From Caenimonas soli (GTDB lineage Bacteria > Pseudomonadota > Gammaproteobacteria > Burkholderiales > Burkholderiaceae_C): 64,000 bases of DNA. The notes below the pieces were generated by a model that made no database searches, was not told the DNA's origin, and saw only the letters and a program-made list of their open reading frames with translations. How positions within the stretch are numbered: position 1 is the first letter of the stretch; every line of letters begins with the position of its first letter. The translations under genes were made by a program, and so were the position numbers. Shown piece by piece: positions 33,737 to 41,876 of the stretch. The stretch covers positions 1-64,000 of the forward strand of contig NZ_JABJVV010000017.1 in the NCBI RefSeq assembly GCF_013155545.1, in the 5' to 3' direction.

Positions 33737-34944
33737 GCCATGCTTTCTGCGGTGGTGGCGGGCGCGAGCCCGAGTTCCTCGATGATTTCCTGCGTGTGCT
33801 GGCCGAGCGCCGGCGCCGGGCGCGGATTGCGCAGCACCTGCCGGTCGATACGCAACGGGCAGCGAGTGGTCTGCATGGCGGCCGCGCCCTCGCCGAGCGG
33901 CTGCACCATCTCCAGCGCGGCGAAGGCCGGATGCGCCACCAGCCGCGGCCAGGTCAGGACGTCGGCGCACCAGACACCGGCCGGCTCCAGCACGGCCAGC
34001 CAGTTGGCGGTGGTCCGCGTCACCAGGTGGTCCTGCAGCGCGCGCTTGAGCGCGTCACGCTCGCGGTACCAGCCGCTGCGGTCGGCGGCCAAGCGAGCCA
34101 GCGGCTCGCAGGCGATCAGCCGCGCCAGTTCGTCCATCGGCGTCATCGCGACGGCCAGGTAGCCGTCGGCGCTGCGGTAGATCCCGTACGGCGCGGCGCC
34201 ATGCACGCTGGCGTGGTTGACCGTGCTGCGCTGCGGCTGGCGGCGATCGCCATTGAGGAAGGCGGTGAAGGGCTCGAACTGCAGGTCCATCGCCGATTCG
34301 AGCAGGCTGGCGTCGACCCGGCCGCCGCGACCGGTGACACCGCGCCGCAGCAGCAGGGCCAGGATGCCTTGCAGCAGGTGAGCGCCGGTCATCATGTCGA
34401 TCAGCGAGACGCCGGCGGGCACTGGCGGCGCATCGTCGCCCCCCGTTCCCGTCAGCCAGGCCAGGCCCGACAGGGACTGCACCAGCAAGTCCTGGCCCGG
34501 CTTGTCGCGCCACGGCCCCTGCTCGCCATAGCCGGTGACGGCCGCATAGACGATGCGCGGGTTCAGCGCCTGGACCGCGGCGTAGTCCAGACCGATGCGT
34601 TCCATCACGCCTGGGCGGAAGTTGTGGATCATCACGTCCGCCTTGGCGATCAGCTCCTTGATGCGCGCCAGGTCCTCGGGCTGCTTCAGGTCGGCGGCGA
34701 AGCTGCGCTTGTTGCGGTTGATGGTGTGGAACAGGGCGCTGTCGTCGCCGACGCGCTGGTCGGCCACCACCAGCTGGCGGCACAGGTCGCCGCCTTCGGG
34801 GCGTTCGACCTTGATCACATCCGCGCCCAGGTCGGCCATGCGCAGCGCGCACGAAGGCCCGGCCAGGAACTGGCTGAAATCCAGCACGCGCAGGCCCGCC
34901 AAGGGCAGCTCGGCAGCGCCGGAGGAATCCAATTGTTCGTTCAT
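33733..34944 (-). CDS. CaiB/BaiF-family (class III) CoA-transferase
   Basis: 403 residues. LRVLDFSQFLAGP, LGADVIKVE and FRPGVMERIGLDY are typical of family III. The catalytic Asp is expected at Asp183 in LIDMMTGAHLL. These enzymes move CoA between carboxylic acids through an Asp-linked anhydride. ATG 34944 was chosen because the 12 residues before it in frame lie in the intergenic operator region. It is the first gene of the minus-strand set and divergent from the TRAP operon. Confidence 0.92.
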   Translation of the reverse strand: MNEQLDSSGAAELPLAGLRVLDFSQFLAGPSCALRMADLGADVIKVERPEGGDLCRQLVVADQRVGDDSALFHTINRNKRSFAADLKQPEDLARIKELIAKADVMIHNFRPGVMERIGLDYAAVQALNPRIVYAAVTGYGEQGPWRDKPGQDLLVQSLSGLAWLTGTGGDDAPPVPAGVSLIDMMTGAHLLQGILALLLRRGVTGRGGRVDASLLESAMDLQFEPFTAFLNGDRRQPQRSTVNHASVHGAAPYGIYRSADGYLAVAMTPMDELARLIACEPLARLAADRSGWYRERDALKRALQDHLVTRTTANWLAVLEPAGVWCADVLTWPRLVAHPAFAALEMVQPLGEGAAAMQTTRCPLRIDRQVLRNPRPAPALGQHTQEIIEELGLAPATTAESMA

Positions 34945-34956
34945 GTATGAATGATA

Positions 34957-35068
34957 AGTTCGCTTGCGCGTCATTTTCAAGTGCCACTCACTGAAACTTT
35001 CAGGGAAAACCCCTAGAGCGCTTTGTGGGTGCTGTTTCTATGATTCGCATACGAACTGTTAGTTCGCT
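34957..35068. promoter_or_regulatory. Divergent regulatory region with AGTTCGCT repeats
   Basis: The gap 34945-35103 between the CoA-transferase and the TRAP binding protein contains AGTTCGCT twice (34957-34964 and 35061-35068), and a perfect dyad CGAACT-GTT-AGTTCG at 35052-35066. This is a plausible operator for the IclR protein encoded at 32482, which would control both transcripts. The RBS AGGAGAC (35094-35100) leads into the ATG at 35104. Confidence 0.5.
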
Positions 35069-35103
35069 AAAGAATTTAAGACGCCACCCCATCAGGAGAC
35101 AAC

Positions 35104-36093
35104 ATGACGCTACGCCGCGCCTTCCTCGCCGCCGCCACCGCGGTTTCCCTCAGCGCCGCCTTCGTGCCGGCCCAGGCCCAGACTTACGCACTGCGTTTCT
35201 CGACCTCCCAGGCCAACCCGAACGAGCCAGTGGTGAAGGTGATGAACAGCTTCGCCGAGCGCGTGAAGGACCGGTCCAAGGGGCGCCTGACCCTGAGCAT
35301 CTTCACCGGTGACCAGCTCGGCCCGCAGAAGAAGGTCAACGAGATGATCAAGGGCGGCGCCCGCGTGATGAGCGTCACTGACTACGGCCAGCTCAGCCAG
35401 TTCGTGCCCGACATGGCCGTCGTCGCCGGCCCCTACATGTTCGCTGGCCCGGACGACGCCAAGCGGCTGTTCGCTTCGACTGTGTTCAAGGACATGTCGG
35501 CGCGCCTGGAGGCCCAGGGCCTGAAGCTGATCATGGCCGACGGCCTGTTCGGCGTGCGCCACCTGCTGGCGAGCAAGCCGGTCCGCACCCCCGCGGACAT
35601 CGCCGGCCTGACGCTGCGCGTCCCGCCTTCGCCGATCATGCTGGAGACCTTCACAGCCCTGGGCGCCCGGCCGCAGGCGCTGCCTTGGGGCGAGGTCTAC
35701 AACGCGCTGCAGACCGGCGTCGTCGACGCCGCCGAGGCCAACTACGGTTCGCTGGCCGGCTCCAAGCTGTACGAGGTGCGCAAGGTCATCTCCACCACCG
35801 CGCACCAGATGATGTTCGCCGCCTTCGTCACCAGCACCAGTTTCTTCGACAGCCTGCCGGCCGACCTGAAGGCGATCCTGCTGGAAGAAGGCCGCAAGGC
35901 GGGCGATGAACTGACCGCCGCCACGCTGGCTTCCGATGCCGCCTATGCCGAGGAGCTGAAGAAGCAGGGCGTGCAGATCGTCACCGACGTCAACGTCAAG
36001 GCCTTCGCCGAGAAGGCGCGCGCCGCCTACGCCAAGGTGCCCGGCCTCACGCCCGGCATCTACGACAAGGCGCGCCAGGCGATGGCGCACTGA
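35104..36093 (+). CDS. TRAP transporter substrate-binding protein (DctP family)
   Basis: 329 residues with a signal peptide (MTLRRAFLAAATAVSLSAAF to AQA). The mature part begins QTYALRFSTSQANPNEP. The conserved Arg of DctP-type proteins that binds the carboxylate is in GLTLRVPPSPIML. EVYNALQTGVVDAAEANYGS is the family signature. It captures an organic acid for the DctQM membrane proteins encoded next. The ligand is unknown. Confidence 0.95.
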   Translation: MTLRRAFLAAATAVSLSAAFVPAQAQTYALRFSTSQANPNEPVVKVMNSFAERVKDRSKGRLTLSIFTGDQLGPQKKVNEMIKGGARVMSVTDYGQLSQFVPDMAVVAGPYMFAGPDDAKRLFASTVFKDMSARLEAQGLKLIMADGLFGVRHLLASKPVRTPADIAGLTLRVPPSPIMLETFTALGARPQALPWGEVYNALQTGVVDAAEANYGSLAGSKLYEVRKVISTTAHQMMFAAFVTSTSFFDSLPADLKAILLEEGRKAGDELTAATLASDAAYAEELKKQGVQIVTDVNVKAFAEKARAAYAKVPGLTPGIYDKARQAMAH

Positions 36094-36101
36094 GGCCATC
36101 C

Positions 36102-36662
36102 GTGAGCAATGTCTCCCTGAGTGCCGGCCCGGCGCAGACGCCGCCCGCCCCGCTCGCCACCCCTTCGCCCGGCGCCGCCCGGCTGCTCAGCCTGCGCCGC
36201 ATCGACGAGGCGATCGGCGTCGCCTGCATGCTGGCGATCGTGTTCTCCATCACCTGGGGCGTGGTCACCCGCTACCTGTTCCCACAGCCGGCGGCCTGGA
36301 CCTTCGAGGCCGCAGTCATCGCCTTCAGCTGGCTGGTGTTCTTCGGCGCCGCCGCCTGCATCCGCTGGCGCATGCACGCCGACGTCGACGCCCTGGTGGC
36401 GCTGTTCCCGGCGCCGCTGCGGCGCGCCATCTTCATCTTCAACTGGTTCCTGCTGGCTGCGCTGTTCGCCGTGCTGGCGGCCATGTTCGCCTGGCAGGCC
36501 GTGATCGCCCATTCCATCCGCGTCGTCTCGCTCGACGTCCCCCGTTCGCTGGTCTACACGCCCATGGCCATCGCCTCCGTCCTGATGCTGGTGCAGCACG
36601 TGCTGCTGGCGCCCTGGCGCGACGGCTGGCAGTGGCGTCCTTCCACGGAGATGGCATCGTGA
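36102..36662 (+). CDS. TRAP transporter small permease (DctQ family)
   Basis: 186 residues, starting at GTG 36102. Four hydrophobic segments are visible: residues about 33-55, 65-85, 105-130 and 140-170. RIDEAIGVACMLAIVFSITW and TFEAAVIAFSWLVFFGAAAC are DctQ-like. It partners with DctM, whose GTG start overlaps its stop (GTGA). Confidence 0.92.
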   Translation: MSNVSLSAGPAQTPPAPLATPSPGAARLLSLRRIDEAIGVACMLAIVFSITWGVVTRYLFPQPAAWTFEAAVIAFSWLVFFGAAACIRWRMHADVDALVALFPAPLRRAIFIFNWFLLAALFAVLAAMFAWQAVIAHSIRVVSLDVPRSLVYTPMAIASVLMLVQHVLLAPWRDGWQWRPSTEMAS

Positions 36663-37972
36663 GTACGCTGCAGTTGTGGCTTCCCGCGGCGCTGATGCTG
36701 GTCCTGCTGGCGCTGCAGACGCCCGTGACCTGGGCTATGGCGGTCGCTGCCCTGGGCTTCTTCCTCCTGAACCTGGGCGAGATGCCGCTGGCCAACTTCG
36801 CGCAGCAGATGGCCGAAGGCACCGAATCGGTGTCGCTGCTGGCGCTGCCGCTGTTCGTGCTGGCCGGCTGCGTGATGAACGCGTCGGGCATCACGCGCCG
36901 GCTGCTGCACCTGGCCGAAGTGCTGGTCGGCCACGCCACCGGCGCGCTGGCGCAGATGTGCACCGTGCTGGCCACGCTGCTGGGCGGCCTGACGGCGTCC
37001 GCCAACGCCGACGCCGCGATGCTGTCGAAAACCATCGGCATGCAGATGGTGCAGCGCGGCTACAGCGCGCCCTTCGCCGCGGTGATCACCTCGTCCTCGG
37101 CGATCATCACCGCGCTGATTCCGCCGTCGATCGGCCTGATCGTCTACGGCTTCCTGGCCGAAGCTTCGATCGGCCGCCTGTTCGCCGCCGGGATCGTACC
37201 CGGCCTGCTGCTGGCCGCGGGCCTGATGCTGACCACCCACTTCGTGGCGCTCAAGCGCGGCTACAAGCCGCAGCGTGAGAGCCGGGCCGGTGCGCGCGAG
37301 GTGACGCAGGCGGTGATCGACGGCCTGTGGGCCTTGTCGATCCCGGTGGTGATCCTGGCCGGCACCCGCTACGGCATCTTCACCACCACCGAGTCGGGCG
37401 CGATCGTGGTGCTGTACGTCATCCTCGTCGCCATCTTCGGCTACCGCGACATGAACTGGCGGGACCTGCCCGAGGTGCTGGCCGAATCGGTGCGCGACTC
37501 GGCCAGCGTGATGATGATGATTTGCGCCGCCGCCGCCTTCGGCTTCTACCTGTCGTGGCAGCAGGTGCCGCAGGCGATGTCGGGCTGGCTGGCGGGCACC
37601 ACCACCAACGCGATCGCCATGCTGCTGCTGATCAACCTGGTGCTGATCGTGCTGGGGACGGCCATCGAGGGCTCGGCGGCGCTGATCATCCTGACCCCGA
37701 TGTTGCTGCCGCTGGTGGAAGGCGCCCACATCGACAAGGTCCATTTCGGCATCGTGCTGATCACCAACCTGACCATCGCCGGCATCACGCCACCGGTGGG
37801 CGGGCTCATGTACATCTCCTCGCAGACCCTGAAGGTCAGCATGGGCGCGTATTCGCGCGAGATCGCGCCCTACCTGGCCGTGATGCTGGGCCTGCTCGTG
37901 CTGCTGTCGGTGTTCCCGCAGATCTCGCTGTGGCTGCCCGATTTGATCTACGGCACCGGCCCCGTCCAATGA
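36659..37972 (+). CDS. TRAP transporter large permease (DctM family)
   Basis: 437 residues and about twelve membrane segments. Conserved stretches are PLFVLAGCVMNASGITRRLL, GGLTASANADAAML and ITALIPPSIGLIVYGFLAEA. The GTG at 36659 overlaps the DctQ stop. The protein couples sodium flux to uptake of the ligand delivered by DctP. The 27 codons upstream in the same frame lie inside dctQ and are excluded. Confidence 0.94.
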   Translation: MSTLQLWLPAALMLVLLALQTPVTWAMAVAALGFFLLNLGEMPLANFAQQMAEGTESVSLLALPLFVLAGCVMNASGITRRLLHLAEVLVGHATGALAQMCTVLATLLGGLTASANADAAMLSKTIGMQMVQRGYSAPFAAVITSSSAIITALIPPSIGLIVYGFLAEASIGRLFAAGIVPGLLLAAGLMLTTHFVALKRGYKPQRESRAGAREVTQAVIDGLWALSIPVVILAGTRYGIFTTTESGAIVVLYVILVAIFGYRDMNWRDLPEVLAESVRDSASVMMMICAAAAFGFYLSWQQVPQAMSGWLAGTTTNAIAMLLLINLVLIVLGTAIEGSAALIILTPMLLPLVEGAHIDKVHFGIVLITNLTIAGITPPVGGLMYISSQTLKVSMGAYSREIAPYLAVMLGLLVLLSVFPQISLWLPDLIYGTGPVQ

Positions 37973-39102
37973 CCAACAAGACCGAACTGGCCCTGAAGGG
38001 CATGACCTGGAACCACCCGCGCGGCTGGCGCCCGCTGGAGGCCTGCTCTGCGATCTGGCGCGAGCGCACCGGCGTGAAGATCAGCTGGGACCGCCGCTCG
38101 CTGCAGGACTTCGAGTCCTTCCCCGTGGACCAGCTGGCGCGCGAGTACGACCTGATCGTGATCGACCATCCCCACGTCGGCCAGGTCGCGCGCGAGTCCT
38201 GCCTGCTGCCGCTGGCCGACGCGCGCCTGGCTGCGATCGCCGAGGGCAGCGTCGGCGCCTCTTATCCCAGCTACCACTGGCAGGGCCACCAGTGGGCACT
38301 ACCGATCGACGCGGCGACCCAGGTCCAAGCCTGGCGCCCGGACCGGCTGGCTGCCCCGGCCGCGGACTGGCTCGGCGTTCTGGAGCTGGCGCGCCAGGGT
38401 CAAGTCGCACTGCCTTTGCGCTCGCCGCACGCGCTGATGTGCCTGTACACGCTGACCGCGCAACTGGGCGCGCCCGGCCGCGTGGAAGGCCCGGACCTGT
38501 TCGACCGCGCGACGGCTGTCGAAGCCATCGCCCGCCTGCGCGCGCTGCTGCCGCACCTGGACGCCGCCTGCTTCGACGAAGACCCGATCGCCGTGTTCGA
38601 ACGGATGGCGCAAAAGGATTCGACCATCCACTGCGTGCCCCTGATCTACGGCTACGTCAGCTATGCCTGCGAGGGCTTCCGGCCGGCGCGCATCGGCTTC
38701 GCCGACATGCCGACGCTGGATGGCCGGCCGCCGCGCGGCTCGGCCCTGGGCGGCACCGGCATCGCGGTCTCGGCCGGTAGCGCCCATCCTGCGCAGGCGC
38801 TCGAGTTCGCCCTGTGGGTGGCCGGCGCCGAGGCGCAGGCCGGCCCTTACGCAGCGGCCGGCGGCCAGCCGGGACACGCCGCCGCCTGGGAGGACGGCGC
38901 CGTCAACGCGGCCACGCACGACTTCTACCGCGCCACCCGCGCCACGTTGGAGGGTGCCTGGGTGCGCCCGCGCCACGACGGCTACATGCCATTCCAGGAG
39001 GCCGCCTCGCAGCGCCTGCTGGCGGGCCTGCGTGCCGGTGAGGCGGCGGGCGCGATCGTCGACGACATCAACCGCCTGTTCCGAGCGAGCCTGCCCGCAT
39101 GA
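37969..39102 (+). CDS. Signal-less extracellular-solute-binding-protein homologue
   Basis: 377 residues. The start MTNKTELALKGMTWNHPRGW has no signal peptide, although the rest resembles family-1 solute-binding proteins: ISWDRRSLQDFESFPVDQLA, YDLIVIDHPHVG and WALPIDAATQVQAWR. PLIYGYVSYACEG and FALWVAGAEAQAG follow. Homologues are, as I recall, widespread in catabolic loci and uncharacterised. Its ATG overlaps the DctM stop and its TGA overlaps the next CoA-transferase ATG. It is therefore inferred to be a cytoplasmic ligand binder in a metabolic operon. Confidence 0.85.
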   Translation: MTNKTELALKGMTWNHPRGWRPLEACSAIWRERTGVKISWDRRSLQDFESFPVDQLAREYDLIVIDHPHVGQVARESCLLPLADARLAAIAEGSVGASYPSYHWQGHQWALPIDAATQVQAWRPDRLAAPAADWLGVLELARQGQVALPLRSPHALMCLYTLTAQLGAPGRVEGPDLFDRATAVEAIARLRALLPHLDAACFDEDPIAVFERMAQKDSTIHCVPLIYGYVSYACEGFRPARIGFADMPTLDGRPPRGSALGGTGIAVSAGSAHPAQALEFALWVAGAEAQAGPYAAAGGQPGHAAAWEDGAVNAATHDFYRATRATLEGAWVRPRHDGYMPFQEAASQRLLAGLRAGEAAGAIVDDINRLFRASLPA

Positions 39103-40262
39103 GCCCCTTGCAAGGCCTGCTGGTCCTGGACCTCAGCCAGTTCCTTTCGGGGCCGTCGGCGGCGCTGCGGCTGGGCGACCTGGGCGCCCGCGTGATCAAG
39201 GTCGAGCGCACCGGCGGCGGCGACATTTGCCGCACCCTGTACCTGACCGACACCGACGTGGGCGGCGACTCGACGCTGTTCCATGCGATCAACCGCAACA
39301 AGGAAAGCCTGGCGCTGGACCTGAAGCAGCCGCAGGACCTGGCGGTGCTGCGCGAACTGGTGACACGCGCCGATGTGCTGGTGCAGAACTTCCGCCCCGG
39401 CGTGATCGAGCGTCTGGGCCTGGGCTGGGAGGCGGCGCGCGCGCTGAACCCGCGGCTGGTCTACGCCGGCGTCTCCGGCTACGGCGAGACCGGGCCCTGG
39501 GCCCCGCTACCCGGGCAGGACTTGCTGGCGCAATCGGTGTCCGGCGTCACCTGGCTCAATGGCAACGCCGACGACGGCCCGGTGCCGCTGGGCCTCTCGA
39601 TCGCCGACATGCTGGCCGGCCACGTGCTAACCGAAGGCATCCTGGCCGCGCTGGTGCGGCGAGGCATTACCGGCGAAGGCGCCTTGGTGCAGACCAGCCT
39701 GCTGGAGGCGCTGATCGACCTGCAGTTCGAGCTGCTCACCACGCACCTCAACGACGGCGGCCGGCTGCCGCAACGTGCGGGTTATCGCAACGCCAATGCC
39801 TACCTGGCCGCGCCCTACGGCATTTACCCGACGCGCGACGGCTACCTGGCGCTGGCCATGATGCCGCTGGAACAGCTTGCGGAAACGCTGCCGCTGCCTG
39901 ACCTGCGCCGCTACACGCCGGCCGATGCATTCGAAAAGCGCGACGAGATCAAGCGCCTGATCGCCGCCACGTTGGTGCACCAGGACACGGCCCACTGGCT
40001 GGAGCGGCTGCGGCCGGCCGACGTCTGGTGCGCCGAGGTGCTGGACTGGCCGCGCCTGCTGGAAAGCGAAGCCTTCCGCCGCCTGGACATGCTGCAGACG
40101 GTGCGGCGCGGCGACGGCACCCCCGTGCACACCACCCGCGGCCCGCTGCGCATCGACGGGCAGCGCCCGCGCAGCGCGCGCGGCGCGCCGTGCGTCGGCG
40201 AACACAGCGCCGCGCTCCGCGCGGAATTCGGACTCAACCCCATTGGAGAACCCGCCGCATGA
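39099..40262 (+). CDS. CaiB/BaiF-family CoA-transferase (second copy)
   Basis: 387 residues. LQGLLVLDLSQFLSGP, LGARVIKVE and NFRPGVIERLGLG match the family; the catalytic Asp is at about residue 170 in SIADMLAGH. It is related to the CoA-transferase at 33733, and both lie in divergent halves of the same locus. It starts with an ATGA overlap on the preceding gene and ends the same way before the SDR. Confidence 0.93.
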   Translation: MSPLQGLLVLDLSQFLSGPSAALRLGDLGARVIKVERTGGGDICRTLYLTDTDVGGDSTLFHAINRNKESLALDLKQPQDLAVLRELVTRADVLVQNFRPGVIERLGLGWEAARALNPRLVYAGVSGYGETGPWAPLPGQDLLAQSVSGVTWLNGNADDGPVPLGLSIADMLAGHVLTEGILAALVRRGITGEGALVQTSLLEALIDLQFELLTTHLNDGGRLPQRAGYRNANAYLAAPYGIYPTRDGYLALAMMPLEQLAETLPLPDLRRYTPADAFEKRDEIKRLIAATLVHQDTAHWLERLRPADVWCAEVLDWPRLLESEAFRRLDMLQTVRRGDGTPVHTTRGPLRIDGQRPRSARGAPCVGEHSAALRAEFGLNPIGEPAA

Positions 40263-40987
40263 ACCTCGCAGGCAAGACTGTCCTCATCACTGCCGCCGCC
40301 CAGGGCATAGGCCGCGCCAGCGCCGAAGCCTTCGCCCGCGCCGGCGCCGGCGTCTGGGCCACCGACATCAACGAGAAAGCGCTCGGCGCGCTGGCAGACG
40401 TGCAGGGCGTCACCACGCGCCGGCTCGACGTGCTCGACGAAAGCGCGGTGCGCTCGCTGGTGGCCGACATCGGCGCCGTCGACGTGCTGTTCAACTGCGC
40501 CGGCGTCGTCCACGGCGGCACGGTACTGCAGGCCAGCGACCAGGACCTGGACTTCGCCTACGAGCTGAACGTCAAGGCGATGGTGCGCACGCTGCGCGCC
40601 GTGCTGCCCGGCATGCTGGAGCGGCGCGACGGCGCCATCATCAACATGTCCTCGGTGGCCAGCAGCGTCAAGGGCGTGCCCAACCGCTTCGCCTACGGCG
40701 TGACCAAGGCCGCAGTGATCGGGCTGACCAAGTCGGTCGCCGCCGACTACGTGGGGCAGGGCATCCGCTGCAACGCGATCTGCCCGGGCACCGTGGAATC
40801 GCCCTCGCTGCAGGACCGCTTGCGCTCGACCGGCGACTTCGACAAGGCGCGCGCCGAGTTCGTGGCGCGACAGCCGATGGGCCGCATCGGCGCGGCCGAG
40901 GAAATCGCCGAACTCGCCCTCTACCTGGCGGGCGCCACCTACACCACCGGCCAAATCCACGTCATCGACGGCGGCTGGGCCATCTGA
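40259..40987 (+). CDS. SDR-family oxidoreductase (2-keto-3-deoxy-sugar-acid / hydroxybutyrate dehydrogenase-like)
   Basis: 242 residues. The co-factor site is TAAAQGIG (11-18) and the catalytic triad is Ser132, Tyr146 and Lys150 in FAYGVTK. The length and NCAG motif fit the BDH2/DHRS6 and 2-keto-3-deoxy-L-fuconate dehydrogenase groups. It is followed by a FAH-family hydrolase 23 bases later, a pairing known from non-phosphorylative fucose and rhamnose pathways. The real substrate is inferred only. Confidence 0.9.
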   Translation: MNLAGKTVLITAAAQGIGRASAEAFARAGAGVWATDINEKALGALADVQGVTTRRLDVLDESAVRSLVADIGAVDVLFNCAGVVHGGTVLQASDQDLDFAYELNVKAMVRTLRAVLPGMLERRDGAIINMSSVASSVKGVPNRFAYGVTKAAVIGLTKSVAADYVGQGIRCNAICPGTVESPSLQDRLRSTGDFDKARAEFVARQPMGRIGAAEEIAELALYLAGATYTTGQIHVIDGGWAI

Positions 40988-41009
40988 AACCCCACGAGGA
41001 AGAGACGAA

Positions 41010-41852
41010 ATGAAACTACTGCGATACGGCCTCGTGGGCCAGGAAAAACCCGGCCTGCTCGATGCCCAGGGCCGGCTGCGCGACCTGTCGGCGCACGTGC
41101 GCGACATCGCCGGCGAGGTGCTGCTGCCCGAAGGACTGGCGCGCCTGGCCGCCGTCGACCCGCACAGCCTGCCGCTGGTGAACGGCTCGCCGCGCCTGGG
41201 CGCCTGCGTCGCCGGGACCGGCAAGTTCATCTGCATCGGCCTGAACTACTCCGACCATGCGGCCGAGACCGGCGCCACCGTGCCGCCGGAGCCCATCATC
41301 TTCATGAAGGCGACTTCGGCGATCGTCGGCCCCAACGACCAGGTCGAGATCCCTCGCAACTCGGTCAAGACCGACTGGGAGGTCGAACTCGGTGTGGTGA
41401 TCGGCAAGACCGCCAAATACGTGAGCGAGCAGGATGCGATGGACCACGTGGCCGGCTACTGCGTGATCAACGACCTGTCCGAGCGCGCCTTCCAGATCGA
41501 GCGCCAGGGTCAGTGGACCAAGGGCAAGTCGGCCGACACTTTCGGGCCCACCGGCCCCTGGCTGGTGACACGCGACGAGATCCCGGATCCGCAGCACCTG
41601 CCGATGTGGCTGGACGTCAACGGCGTGCGGCGGCAGAAGGGTTCCACGGCCACGATGGTGTTCGGCGTGCGCCAGCTGGTGTCCTACCTGTCGCAGTTCA
41701 TGAGCCTGCGTCCGGGCGACATCATCTCCACCGGCACGCCGCCCGGCGTCGGCCTGGGCATGAAGCCGCCGATGTACCTGAAACCGGGGGACGTGGTGAC
41801 GCTGGGCATCGAAGGCCTGGGCCAGCAACGACAGGACGTGGTTGCGGGCTGA
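41010..41852 (+). CDS. Fumarylacetoacetate hydrolase-family protein (2,4-diketo-3-deoxy-sugar-acid hydrolase-like)
   Basis: 280 residues. FICIGLNYSDHAAETGATVP, then KTDWEVELGVVIG and the tail STGTPPGVGLGMKPP are the FAH core with metal-binding acids in VELG and ERAFQIE segments. The closest known relatives act as 2,4-diketo-3-deoxy-L-fuconate hydrolase or similar C-C hydrolases. GAGGAAGAGACGAA before the ATG at 41010 is the ribosome-binding region. It is the last gene of the TRAP operon. Confidence 0.92.
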   Translation: MKLLRYGLVGQEKPGLLDAQGRLRDLSAHVRDIAGEVLLPEGLARLAAVDPHSLPLVNGSPRLGACVAGTGKFICIGLNYSDHAAETGATVPPEPIIFMKATSAIVGPNDQVEIPRNSVKTDWEVELGVVIGKTAKYVSEQDAMDHVAGYCVINDLSERAFQIERQGQWTKGKSADTFGPTGPWLVTRDEIPDPQHLPMWLDVNGVRRQKGSTATMVFGVRQLVSYLSQFMSLRPGDIISTGTPPGVGLGMKPPMYLKPGDVVTLGIEGLGQQRQDVVAG

Positions 41853-41876
41853 GCGCCGACCGGTTCGTACGCCGCG

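Noticed and set aside
36554..37969. Minus-strand open frame (471 residues) opposite the TRAP permeases
   Set aside because: It is His/Gln/Arg-rich antisense of membrane protein codons; the TRAP genes are certain.
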